Shown here: piece after piece, positions 10,036-21,295 of the stretch
Layout: each line of letters begins with the position of its first letter
Numbering within the stretch: position 1 is the stretch's first letter
NCBI GenBank assembly: GCA_013399115.1
Contig: VXAA01000173.1
Coordinates: 260,474-324,473 of the forward strand
DNA: 64,000 bases
Direction of reading: 5' to 3'
From: Anseranas semipalmata
Lineage: Eukaryota; Chordata; Aves; Anseriformes; Anseranatidae
Notes under the pieces: generated by a model
Told to the model about the DNA's origin: nothing
Seen by the model: the letters and a program-made list of their open reading frames with translations, nothing else
Databases searched by the model: none
Made by a program: the position numbers and the translations under genes

Positions 10036-13000
10036 TGCGCGTATGCTCACTGGTATTTCAAATCCCCCAATTAACGGGAAGATAATTCATGCATTTAAGC
10101 ATTAAAAAGGTACTTAGATCAGAATGAATTCCACTTCATTCTTTTCCAAGATTCAACTCCCGCTCCCATGGCCAAAGGAAATTTAACAGGCAGACGCCTG
10201 CTCCTCGGTCCACCTCTCCTGGCCACCAAAAGCCACCACCACCCTGTGTTTGTCCATTAGCGAACTGCTTTGTAAAATGGAATGATATCATTCAGTTCCA
10301 TGTATTCCAACCTGATATTGCAGCAAGAGGTTTTTAAGCTAATGGCCAGGGTACATCCCTCCACAGATGAAGCATCCCTTTCCCTCCAACTCAACTAGGC
10401 ACGGCATTACAGAGAGGAGAGTTAAAAGCAGCAGGAAGGAAGAACAAACAATTCTGCATGCATTACCTTTAACAAAATATTTCAAAGGCTAGCTGTTTTT
10501 AATCTCCCTTATAGTAGGTTTCTATGTTCCTACAGTTTAACAGGTTTGTGGCTTCTGCATTTAGCACTGGAATAAACAATGATCCAGAAATTGCAAGGTC
10601 ACTGTTATTTACTTCTGCCTTTTTTTAAAACCTTTCCATACAGCTGCCTTGAGTGGGCTATACTATAATTTTCTTTACTGTCTCACACTAATGAAGGCAA
10701 GAGGGCAGGAGGACCAAGTCAGATGGTGGAAAAAGAAGCCCAACAGCCCGGTAGACTTTTGACACAATATTAAACATAAATCCCACCTGTAACACATTCA
10801 TTTGCTTGGTCTTTGGCAGCCTGATGGGGAATAAAGACAAATGCTAGAAATCCAATGCATCACTATTTTTAATTATAGCTGTTTCTCTCAGCTGGAGAGG
10901 TCAAAGGATTATTTCCCTAACTGTATGTTTTCTATGCAATTTATGATGAGCAGATAACAGGGACCAGTGCAAGGGATGAGGAGGGAAAAGCAACCCAGGC
11001 GTGGTTGTGCTGCCCTGCTCACAGTCAGCAAGCTCCCCAGAGCTGGGATTTATCATACATTGCCTTCTGAGCAATGGGTCGCCAGTCTCACGAAGATGCC
11101 CTCCAAGAAAAAGAGACGTGCGTCCTCGCAGGACAGCCGTGAGCAGCGGGGACTGCAGCAGCCGATGCATTAGCAGCTGCTGACAGCTCCGGTGCCGTAA
11201 CACTGACCTGGCAAGGCTGCGCCGGTAATGACAGCTCGTGTCAAATTAGCGCATGCTGGGGCGATGGGAAGCAGGCAGCAGCCGCATCTGCTAATCCCAG
11301 TAAAGGGGGGAAAATCCCGCCCGATGAAATAAAGCCAGACATAAACTGCTCAAAATCCCCAAGACGAACAGAGAGCTGATGGCTTCGACAACACGCTCTA
11401 GCTTCCCGTGTTGCTGGGAAGGCTGCGCCGTATTCCCTGACCCTCCTAAACTTCTGCCCTGGAAGCAGTGCCCTCAAAGCATCCCATTGCCTAGCTGCTC
11501 CTCTCCCCAAACCCTTGTTTTTCTTGAGTTAGAAGAAATCCTCCCTATTTTCTCATTGTGAGTTTGCACAGATGTTTATCCAGATCCTGCCCAAGAAGAG
11601 GAACAAACCTGTACATCCCAGGTCCCCAAGCAGACAGAGGAGGAGGCGAAGCCCATGCTCCAGGCAGAGCTTCTGAGGAGCTCACAAGAGTTCGCAGCTC
11701 TAAATTTAAGCTCTTTCTGCAGGTTGAGCTATTAATTACGCTTCTGGAGTGCTTCATGACAATGCCTGTTCACTGACTGATCTCTGCCATGAGGCACTGG
11801 AATAGCACTGGATAATTCATGAACGGGGGAAAGGAATGAACATTTACAGCTAGTTGGGAAATCTGCCTCCACGAGAAAGCTCAGCAAAAAGAAATGGAGG
11901 CGCTGAAGATTTTACTACATCAACATTTTTTCTGCAAGTGTTTTGCTGAAAGCTGGTAGGTCTCAAGAGCAAAGAAGGCTTGGTTTAAACACAAGGCATC
12001 AAATTTTGGCCAGAATTAGCAATATGTTCTTTCTCTGATATGCTCAAACGGTTGATTGAAAGCAGACAGTTCCTGCTGAAAGCCCATGCTAAAAAATATA
12101 TATATTTTCTGTGGGAAAGGAAAAAAAAAAGACAAAATCTGCTATCAGCTCAACCAATATTATTGGGGAAAAAAATCTTAGTTCCATACACAAAGTATAC
12201 CCGACCATCTATATTACGCATGCACACATAGCAGTTATGGAAGAGAGATGTGAAAAGACATCTCCAAAAACTTGTTCCCCCCACAGCGCCTTCGATAACA
12301 GAAACCAGGCAGCGCAGATGGGTGCTGAGACCCCACATCTCTCCTCGCTGACTTCTCCCTTTGCTGCTTTTGCCACCATCTCTGCTTGGCCTTGGCCTTG
12401 GTTGGCAGCACTGTCTGGCTAAGAATGGCTTCAAAAGCCCACAGAAAAATCTGATGATGTCGCTCCACACATCTCCACGGCTTTTCAGGGCTGGTGTCCT
12501 TTGGGTGAGAGTCCTGACACCCGCTGCAAATTTTAAGAGATCTGCACAGAAGCTATGTTCTGACAGATACAACCGAAGAGGTCTTAAAACCCAGACAATT
12601 AAAAGTAAGGAAGCGCGCGTCCAAGCGAGAGAGGTGAAAAGAGAAAAAGCATCACGCATCGCCTTCCTTGCAGGAAACAGCGAGGGCATTTCATTACAGG
12701 CAGTTTTGCACAACTTGATGTCTTAAAATTTTTTACAGCAGCCAGGGGCATGGCAGGATCTGGCAATTTGCCACCTGTGATCAATTTGCTCCCTGCAAAG
12801 AAGGCACCTTTCTGAAATGAAAAAGAAGAAAAAGGAAAAAAAAAAAAAAAAAGTGACGTGGTTAAATGCATACGCTTAAAACATGCTTCCGGATGTTAAC
12901 ACAAGTCCTGGGTCCTCCAACTAGATATATGCAGTGTTGTCTCACACTCAAGCAGGAGACACCGAAAGCAGTGCTGTATGAAATAATGCTTCATTACGGG

Positions 13001-13379
13001 TCTTTACCGACTCCAGAGCACCAGCACAGCAGCACGCACGCCGTGCTGCTGCACCGACAGAGCTACGAGGCAGCGCCTTGAACATTTGGGTTATTAGAGT
13101 CAGGAGAGCAACTCCGAGGTTATTGCCTCGCTCCAAACCGACTCTGCTGCTCTGCATATTTTGCAAGTGACTGAAGACTTCGCTGCTTTTTGTTTCCCCT
13201 CCTTTGCAGCCGATCGTCCCTGCCGAGCCCCCGAAGTGGCTGCGTTTGGTTATGACAAAAAGCTCGCATTTTAGCTCCAGTTTGTTCCATCATGTCGTAA
13301 AGTTTACAGCCTGCTTGAGGGCCCTTTTCACATGAAGAACGAGCACAGGAATACCGGATCAACGCTGCCGCACGGCAAT
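10036..13379. other. Noncoding unique sequence
   Basis: No exon, RNA gene or recognised transposon was seen. It alternates AT-rich blocks (10060-10130, 10480-10640, 10740-10900) with ordinary sequence, and includes a poly-A tract at 12836-12852. A long minus-strand frame at 12150-12713 has no domains and overlaps plus-strand frames of similar length, so it is not called. Confidence 0.5.
12836..12852. repeat. Poly-A tract
   Basis: Uninterrupted A run preceded by AAAGAAGAAAAAGG-type sequence. No retroposon body is recognised upstream. Confidence 0.9.
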
Positions 13380-13700
13380 ACACACAATGGAGAATGCAAA
13401 CTCCAGTTGAGATTTGCCAAAGATGATGGGGAATTTAGCCTCGCAACTCCCATTAATTTCAATCACAGCTGCGGTGATGTCAAGTACATGATTTATCACG
13501 AATCTCACAGTGTTTTGTATTTCTTTTCAGAGTAAAATATCGCCTTTCTTTTATCTAAAAACAACCCCCTCTCCCCGTCCTAGCCCTATCACTGGCACAT
13601 TAAGAGCATTAATAAAAGTGATCTGAACGTTAATAAATTAACGAGTACCTCACACGCTTCATTATGTTAAAAGAGATGAGAAATTACAGGGTTGTTCAAG
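13380..13700. promoter_or_regulatory. Candidate conserved-type noncoding block
   Basis: Low-repeat, AT-rich sequence dense in homeodomain-type words: CCATTAATTTCAATCA near 13450, CATTAATAAAAG near 13608 and TTAATAAATTAACG near 13631. No frame is convincing. The call rests on composition and motif clustering only. Confidence 0.2.
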
Positions 13701-14124
13701 ATGTTTGACTGAGTTGGGTAATAAAGACCCAAAGTCAGCTTTGGAAACCCAAACTGCAGTGCAGGCTTTGCACCCAAGGCATCAGGAAAAGGGGAGGGCA
13801 GAGATAACCAGATCTCATCACTGCAACTCTAATTTAATCTGGGTAAATACACTGTTCCTCATGTACGTACCACCAGGCTGTCCTTTCAGCTGATTTTGTA
13901 ACAATACTGAATAGCAAGATTTCTGGCATTCAGCTGTAATGGCACAACCCGATTCCAGGTTGTGCTGACATGGAGGAAGAAGAAAGGAGATCTTCAGGAA
14001 CTTGCTTCTGAAATAATTTTTATAATTAAACCAAGCATCAGGTGGAAGCTTTTCAATAGCAGTAGCTATCCATACCTATTGGGTACTTCTAAAGAGCCCA
14101 TTCATCTCACTACCTAAATGACAA

Positions 14125-14200
14125 GATAACTGCTCGCACTTATATAACTTCTTTCCACTCAGAAGGGTCCCAAAGTGCTTATAATCGACTATCTATGGGA
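14125..14200 (+). repeat. Possible ancient interspersed repeat fragment
   Basis: GCACTTATATAACTTCTTTCC followed by CAGAAGGGTCCCAAAGTGCTTAT resembles the old amniote repeat pattern 'CACTTATATAGC..TTTTCAtCC.AGGATCCCAAAGCaCTTtACA'. The family name is uncertain (possibly MIR- or LINE-related). Confidence 0.35.
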
Positions 14201-14325
14201 TTCATTTACCTAGTCCTGAACCACATTGATTCTGGTGTAGAGCACAGCGGCTCTTTAATCATGAGAATTCAAGGTGAGAGGTCAAGAATAACTCAGCCAT
14301 CTGAAACTGCAAAATCAAAAAAAAA

Positions 14326-14347
14326 GGGGGGGCGGGGAGGGTTAGGG
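14326..14347 (+). other. G-quadruplex motif
   Basis: G runs of 7, 4, 3 and 3 are separated by C, A and TTA, so the segment satisfies the standard four-tract quadruplex pattern with loops of 1-3 bases. It directly follows an A9 run (14317-14325). Confidence 0.8.
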
Positions 14348-17070
14348 AAAAGTGATGCAGTTAAAATAATCTAAAGTTTGACCAGAGTCCATGGCCACCA
14401 TCTCCAACCTTCTGCCAGAGGTTCCTTCACACCGTGCACTGGTGGATGATTACTTTTCCAATTTTTGGTTAAAAAAACATGCACATATATCTAAAAAATC
14501 CCATTATTTGCTAGGTACAACAGGAATAGAGAATTACCATCCCTATTTGACAGCATCTTGAGTTTTCTGATTGATTTCCCAGCTAAGCTGTTGACCAGGG
14601 ATGACCCAGGGAAACCTATGAGGACTGCAGCCCTGGCTCGTGCAGCTTGCACCCCAAGCCCCTGAAAGAAAGCGATCTCCATACGTGATGAGACACCGAG
14701 GAGGTGGCACAGTTTCTCTGCAGCCTTATGAGAAAGCACTAATGGCACCAGAGCAACGACCCCTGATTTTATCTGGATGTGTGCCAGCTATTGGTTTATT
14801 TTCCAGCTAGATACTCCGCTGGTCTACCCGCATTGCTCTAAGAAAATGAAGCCAACAGGAGACACCAGCCCAGAACACTGAGGCACTGGATGCCAGACCT
14901 TAAATTCAGCACGTGGGACCAACTGAAGACCACATTTAACATTAAGAGCCCAATGTGTTGGCCATGACCTCCCAACACCCCAGATCTCCTCATAATTCAA
15001 CACTACAACCAGACAAGAGAGGAGTCACCCCTTGACCCCCCCTTGAAATTTCTGCCAGAAACACTTGCTAGCAGCCACCCCTGGAGATGACTGCCTTAAG
15101 GGCTTGGATGAGCGCATCAAGGGAGTCAAATGGAACCCACCGCTTCCAGAAACCGTAACGCTGTGCCGACACACACAATCTTTCCCAATGATGCCCAAGG
15201 TCTCTTATCTAAAGCCAATAGAGAACTGCTGGTGGCTGGTGAGCCCTGGGGACGAATGTCCCACGCTGAAGGCAATAAATCAACAGAGATGACAGATGGA
15301 GCCACTAGCATGAAAGCTCACAGTGAGCTCAAACAGGTGCAAAAGTTGACAATGGACTCGAGAGACTGCATGGGAGAGAGGTTCAAGGTTGGCGTTGTGT
15401 TTTTTTGTTTTGTTTTGTTTTTTAAAGTCAGTGCTGTTAATTACTTTCAGGGCTCAAAATAAAAGTCAGCCCTAGGTGAGGAAGCCTGACAGAGCTCCTT
15501 TGTATTTTGCGTTTGCTGAGCCACCCTTCCTACGTCGCTCACCTGGTGGGGAAGGTTTGCTCGGACCAGAGTGACAGCAGATAAATCACCTGCTTTGCTT
15601 GCCATCTTTGAAAAATGAATTTGGGGGTCCTGCATTTCTCATCAGTGCGTCTCTCTTCCTGGCTGCCTCCTTGCCAGCACAGGAGGGCTGTAGGCTATTT
15701 TAAATGGAAAGCCGTAACAAATCTGTGGCTGCATTCATCCAGGCAGCGCTGGAGAGAGCTGGGCAGCTTCTGGGGGTAAAGTAATAGCTCCTACCATGTG
15801 GGATGATGCAAAAGGTAGCGAGCGACTGAAGTGCCCATCAGCGGGCAGCCAGGCTCGCTAGAGAAAGCCATCTGGGCATATCTACAGGAGCTGATGTGGC
15901 TGATGGTGGCTGCGTGGCCAGCAAGGTGCTGCCACCTGAGACACAGTGAGCTTGATGGGACGTATCAACAGCTGATAGAGTCACCACCAGCAACATGGTC
16001 ACCGTTTGCCATATGCGTGCCACGAACCTGTCAGACTATGCAAGGCACGCATGCCAACGTATTAAGAAAGCTTCTCAAGGGGTTCCCAGAAGCTAAGTCA
16101 GCAAGGTGAGGGATCTGTCCGGCTGTGCGTGTCCAGGCCAGCAACCAGGCTGTGACCACAGGCGCTGCCTGTCCCCCCCTGTCCCCATCAAACCAAACCA
16201 GCCACTCTACAACAGCCGGATCCGCTGGCGATGCTGCAACCAGGTGTTTGAAACAAAGGCTGGGGAGACCAAAATTAGGTCAAATCTGCTGATGAGAGAT
16301 GAGTAAATAACAGCTGCTATTCCAGGGAGCTTTTGTTCTCTCTAAAAGCAGAGCAGGTATCTTTGCAGATCTGTCTCCTCTCATTCCTGCTGAAGCTGTG
16401 GTTTAGGCATTTTCAAAGTTTCATGGGAGCATAAAAGGAGGCTGTGGGGAGGAGGGGATTTCAACGCGCACGCTCATGGAAATACGTAGCTGAGGCTATG
16501 AACAACTGATTAATGGAGCCAATCAACAAACAATAGTGAGAATTTTATTGAAAGACTTTCCTTGCAAGTGCCTGGACACGAACTGACAATATGGAAGTGT
16601 ACTGCTTCATAACTGGATTTTTTTCTTTGCTAGCATAATAAGAAAGTGGCTAATAATAGGATGGAGAATATTTTCAAGGTGTGTTTTATTATCCACTTAT
16701 CTCTGACGCTTGCCAAAAGAGGTCTGAATATTCCTCAGCACATTTGAGACTTTCTGGCAGGGGAAAGAGACTGATGAGTGCTATAAAGTAGGGAGCTAAT
16801 GAAAGCAGCTACATCTAAATGCAATATCTGGGTCCCACAGTAGAAATTTTCTGCAGACTGGCACTGTATCCCTCTGTGGCTTGGTGACTCCAGCTAAGAG
16901 AAATGTTGCTCTCTGCCACCAGCTGAGAAAGGCCACAGGAGGTGGGTTTAGCTGAGTACCATTGGCAGTGCTGATCTAACTTTCTGGTAAAAACAAGTTC
17001 CACAAAGCCCCTGTCTTCCAGGGGGATGCAGGCGGGGAAGCCAGAAGCCTTCAACAACAGTTATTTGATG
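14348..17070. other. Noncoding unique sequence
   Basis: No exon or transposon was recognised. A TTTTG microsatellite lies at 15398-15423. AT-rich even-composition DNA near 16500-16700 could be regulatory, but no specific motif cluster stands out. Confidence 0.5.
15398..15423. repeat. (TTTTG)n simple repeat
   Basis: T6G, TTTTG and TTTTG units followed by a T run. Confidence 0.9.
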
Positions 17071-17104
17071 AAAAAAAAAAAACAGAGAGCTTTTTTTTTT
17101 TTTA
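17071..17104. repeat. A12 and T14 runs in inverted arrangement
   Basis: A run of 12 A (17071-17082) and a run of 14 T (17091-17104) are separated by CAGAGAGC, so they can pair as a hairpin. Confidence 0.85.
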
Positions 17105-17388
17105 TACAGAGAGGAAAATAAGATACCATAAATGCTCAGTTACACTTATTCTCTCCCAAAGCACCCAGGAATTACCTGAAATCCCACAGATACCAGCAGC
17201 ATCCCACAGCCATTCAAACAGTGATGAATATGTAGCAGTGCCCTACGAGTCCCCCGCACGAAGGGGAAATGATGTTTTTTGCCTCATTTCTGCTCTCACA
17301 AAGCTACCTGCTATGTGATCCCAACCGAGCTGAACATGCGGAAGCCAGAGATTTGCTTTATACTCTTTGTAATACCAGCCGACAACAG

Positions 17389-17446
17389 ATAGAGATATAT
17401 ATTTATATATAAATAAATCTCTCTATATAAAAATCTATCTATATAC
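17389..17446. repeat. (TA)-rich low-complexity, near-palindromic
   Basis: Composed of TATA, TTTATATATAAA and CTATCTATATA units. The core TTTATATATAAA is itself a palindrome. It is likely an expanded and decayed TA/TATC microsatellite. Confidence 0.85.
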
Positions 17447-18655
17447 AAGCCATCCAAAAGAATTACTTTACTGAAAAACATGGGAGATGTTGATGGTAGC
17501 AGAAGCTGTCATTATAAAGGCACAGAGATTTAGCACTGCTGGGCCTTAAGAAATGCTTTTCCATAGTTGCAGCCTCCCCATGCTCAGCTCCATCACTTCC
17601 CCTCGTCTGTGCAGCCTCAGAGCAGACGCAAGCCCTGGTATCTCTTAACCCTCCTCGCACGTCATTCAAATTCAAGTAGCTCCTCTGTAACATGCTGAGC
17701 AAAAGCTTACCACCTCTTATCCAAGGCTTTCAATCTCATAAGAAATATTAAAAGGCAAACATGAAAATTACAGGAAAAGTAACCAGAGGATCGTAACCTG
17801 CTGCAGTAATGGAAAATCCGATCGGTCTTGAGTACAGCTCGGCTGATGCAAAATAAAGAGGAAAATAAGTGTTGCTTAGCCCTGTCTCCGTTAAACGTTG
17901 CTGTGCTGGGTGAGAAGTGGAATGCAAAATCAAAAGATGGATGAAGCCTTTGTTTTTTGGAAAGTTGCTGGATGCACCATGCACATGCAGGGGAAGGTGC
18001 TGGGTCCATTTATCCATGGGAATACCAGGAGCATCTTAGGAAATCGCAGAAGTAACTGGCAGGGAAGGAAAAGAAGGTGCCTGAGGTGCCCCTGTCAGCA
18101 CCATTGCCCTACGAGCACCCATTCCAGGCTGCATGGCCTGGTGGAGCCCCAAGGTCCTGCCGACAGCCTTATCCCAGGTCAGCTGCATCAAGCTCTCGTG
18201 CCTCAGTTTCCCTCTCAGCAAAATCATTTCAAGCACTGCCTCTTTCTCATGCAGCATTTCAGATGCCCCTCATTTCTGACCTGTAGCTCTCCTCGCGCTG
18301 ACACCCCACCCAGTCCCAGACCCACCAAACCCCACCTCCTGCCTGAGTTTCTGCCCTACCGAGCTAAACCAGCAAACCCCATTGCCAAACACCACCGCTC
18401 CCTTTGCCAGGCATGGGAAAACGACTTGCCCATCAAGCTGTGCAGCTTCAGTTATCAATTCAGCACTCCGATACATTGCACCACTTAGATGCACGCAAGG
18501 TCTATTAGTGATAATGAAACTGGGGAGCCTAATTCCCCACACAGATGAACTTGGGGAAAAGGGGATTACATCTCCTGATATGCACAAAGTTGAGGATCTG
18601 GCATCAACAGCTCTGTTTAAGAGGCTGACCTCATTCCTGCCTTGTAAACAAGCTT
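17447..18655. other. Noncoding unique sequence
   Basis: No exon was found. The longest plus-strand frame in the window, about 196 codons at 17898-18488, lies here. Its product has no domain, is rich in Pro, His and Ser, and is crossed by minus-strand frames of similar quality, so it is not called. A possible MIR word is listed separately. Confidence 0.5.
18186..18216 (+). repeat. Possible MIR-like remnant, short
   Basis: CTCGTGCCTCAGTTTCCCTC followed by CAGCAAAATC matches the MIR core 'CTGTGCCTCAGTTTCCCCATCTGTAAAATG' over about 25 bases. No tRNA-like head is recognisable upstream. Confidence 0.35.
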
Positions 18656-18659
18656 CGAA

Positions 18660-18880
18660 GTATGAATAATAATAAAAAAAAACTCATTTTTCTTGCAGAA
18701 TGATTATATTGTTTTATTATTTTTCTATTCATGCTGCCAATAATAAATCACATTACCCGAGATGTTCACATTTATTATACTATTTAGAGCTCAGTGTAGC
18801 CAGCGTGGTTTTGTATTAGCACTGTGTTACCAGAGCTCAGATTTTTGCTAATAACTTTGGAGTCCCCAGCATGTACCTTT
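18660..18880. promoter_or_regulatory. Candidate conserved-type AT-rich block
   Basis: Strongly AT-rich but not simple-repeat sequence with ATAATAAATCACATTA, TTTATTATACTATTT and TGCTAATAACTTTGG words. It sits between GC-balanced flanks. The regulatory reading is inference from composition. Confidence 0.2.
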
Positions 18881-21247
18881 CATAAAACAAAGCAAAATGG
18901 AGAAAACGGCCCTGAATTAATAATGCCATCCAAAATCTCAGTGTCCTGGAAGGGTCAGCAGGGTGGCTTTGGGCTACAGAGCTACTGCAGACCTAGTTAA
19001 AGGAGAAGGAAAGACTTTGGGGGTGAAGCGACATAAAGGGACACCCTCAGCCTCATGATCATGCTTACCCGCTTCTCCTGCAACACCTAACTAAGCCAAG
19101 AAGCAGCAGAGAAAGCTGAACACCTCCAAATGGCCTCTCAACCCACTTAAACTGCCCCTTCACTCTGAGTAACATATGTACCCATAACAGCATTCCCCCC
19201 ATGACCCGAAGACCCACTGTGAACCTGGGGAAAGGATGGAGCTAAATGAGCAAGAGGAGATGACAGAAGAAACCAGGAGATGAACTCCTACCAAAGCCTA
19301 CAGTCCCTTTCTAATAACTAGGTTGCCCTTTGGGCCACAAACAGCTTTAATAGCGACGCACAAAGTCTCACCCATCTGTCTGAACTTAAAAAGCCTCCTC
19401 AGAGGATTACCAAGAGCTTTAAGAGGTGAACACGGGCTCGTTGAGGAGTTCAGTCTTGAGCAAGACGACTTTCTCCGCAGTGTAGTGCCAAATAAGTTGA
19501 GGCACCAAGAAGGAATTTACCCAGTAGTTAGCAGGTATAAACAAAATGCATATGCACAAATCCAGTGTCTTGGCCAGATATAAACATCCCTTGGTGCTAG
19601 TGCAGTGGGATCTGGGGATGTACCTTCTCTGCCAGCCTGCTTTATTAAAGTGCAGTTTAGCACTTCGGGTTTGTTTCTGCATGCTCAACCCCGGGGCTCG
19701 CTGCACGATAAGGGCAGGCAAACCTCACAGGGCAGCAGCGCACCGCAGCGAGCAAAACAAAACCGGGACCTGGCTGGTGCATGCGAGAAAAAGGGAATCA
19801 TATGGTTGAAGAGAAGAGTAATTGTAGTGGAAATTCAAAATCACTTCACTGAGCCCATTTCATGCCATCATTCCTGCCCTTGTAAATCAGCAGCAGCAGC
19901 AGCAGCAGCAATTTATTCCTAAACAACAACAATCCCGAACAGGGAGGAAAATGAAATAATTGTGTTTTGACCAGCTTGAGACAATTCCTCTGCATGTAGA
20001 TACATATTTATAAACATGGGTGTCAAGTGTAAAGCACTCCATCACGCTCATTATCTACTTCAATGTGCCCATCACCAGCGAGAGCCGTGCAGCACCGTGA
20101 GGGCAGCAGGAGTTCCTGCTGCAAACTTTGCCAAGAATTTGGTATTCACATCCAGTGCTCACAGAAACCAAAATAATTAACCAGGGGAGCACCAACGCCG
20201 AAATGGCCTGGACAGACCCCTGCCCGTGCATCAGAGCCCTATGCCAGGGCTCTCCTGGTTTTGGCATTTTCCTACGCTGTCCCCAGCTATTTCAGTCTCA
20301 TTCCTACACATTTACCTTAGCTCTGCCAGGTCACCCCTGTCTCTGCTTACAGCAGTACTTAATTCACACCCCTTGGGCCATGCACCATATGCTGTGTTTC
20401 TTTTAACCTTAAATATCTACGAGACAGATGCAGCCTTTGACTGTTTGTCCATATGTAACAGGAGATGCTCAGCTGGTCCAGAAAGAAATTTGCTGGAATT
20501 GGCATTGCTCAGCCCCGCTCCAGGCTCCCCAGGTCTTTACAAACCTCAGATTCATCCAGCTTGCAGGGGATGTAACAGCCTGTATTGCCTTTGGCTATCT
20601 TACACGCCATCCCTTGATCAGAACATAATCAATTGGTGGAAGAAATCAGACATGAAACCCCTTTTCCTTTCACCATCCCCAGGAAATACCCCTGTCAATC
20701 CTTCTCACATGTCACTCCACAAGGCCCTTGGTGATCTGGGGGTCCCTTAGCCGCTGCATTACCTTACTAACGGCGCTGACAGCCTGCGTATTGCAGAAGA
20801 GAGAAGCCAGCAGCGAAGACCCGCTTACAGAGGAAAGCAAAGGTATGGTACATTTGAATGACAACTCTCAAGGTACATAAATCAAAGCATTTTCCAGGGG
20901 AATATTCTGCTTCTTTTTTTTTCCCCAAAGTATTTGGCATATGATGAAAACAATGTCAAACTTTGCCTGTCTCAAAGTTTTCTGCAGAAGACCTCAGCTC
21001 ATTTCCTAACAGTCTCTACTCCAGGTGCTGGATTGCCTTTATGATCCCCACTAGGTCTAGCAGCTGGAAAGCCTTCCAGCCTTTTTCCTTCTTATTGATT
21101 TCACTAATTATTATCTTTAGTTTCCGCCTCATTTTCTTAAGCTATTTTGACAGCCTTGTTGGTCCATCAATCAGAGTCTCCTGAGTACTTTTGAATTTCT
21201 TGGCGAATCTCAACCAAACTTGACAAGGGTTGATGAGATTCACTGTT
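18881..21247. other. Noncoding unique sequence
   Basis: No exon or transposon was recognised. A (CAG)7 tract is listed separately. A plus-strand frame of about 174 codons (20226-20750) has no domains. A small perfect hairpin, GAGCCCT/AGGGCTC, occurs near 20235-20253. Confidence 0.5.
19888..19910. repeat. (CAG)7 trinucleotide repeat
   Basis: Seven perfect CAG units followed by CA. It lies in noncoding sequence, with no supported frame around it. Confidence 0.95.
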
Positions 21248-21277
21248 GGGGGGGGGGGGGGGCGAGAAAAAAGGGGG
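21248..21277. repeat. Poly-G tract (15 G) and G/A sequence at gap edge
   Basis: Fifteen consecutive G (21248-21262), then CGAGAAAAAAGGGGG up to the assembly gap. Long G runs are poorly sequenced, which probably caused the gap. The exact run length should not be trusted. Confidence 0.85.
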
Positions 21278-21295
21278 NNNNNNNNNNNNNNNNNN
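21278..21295. other. Assembly gap (18 N)
   Basis: Eighteen undetermined bases. The short length suggests an estimated or closed-over gap within a contig scaffold, not a large missing piece. The far side resumes in AAAAAAGGGG. Confidence 0.99.

Noticed and set aside
12150..12713. Minus-strand open frame of 187 codons
   Set aside because: No recognisable domain, and plus-strand frames of similar length overlap it; looks random.
17898..18488. Plus-strand open frame of 196 codons
   Set aside because: No domain or family resemblance, Pro/His/Ser-rich composition, overlapping frames on the other strand, and no splice or start context.
20226..20750. Plus-strand open frame of 174 codons
   Set aside because: No domain and no conserved motif; other frames overlap it on the same strand.
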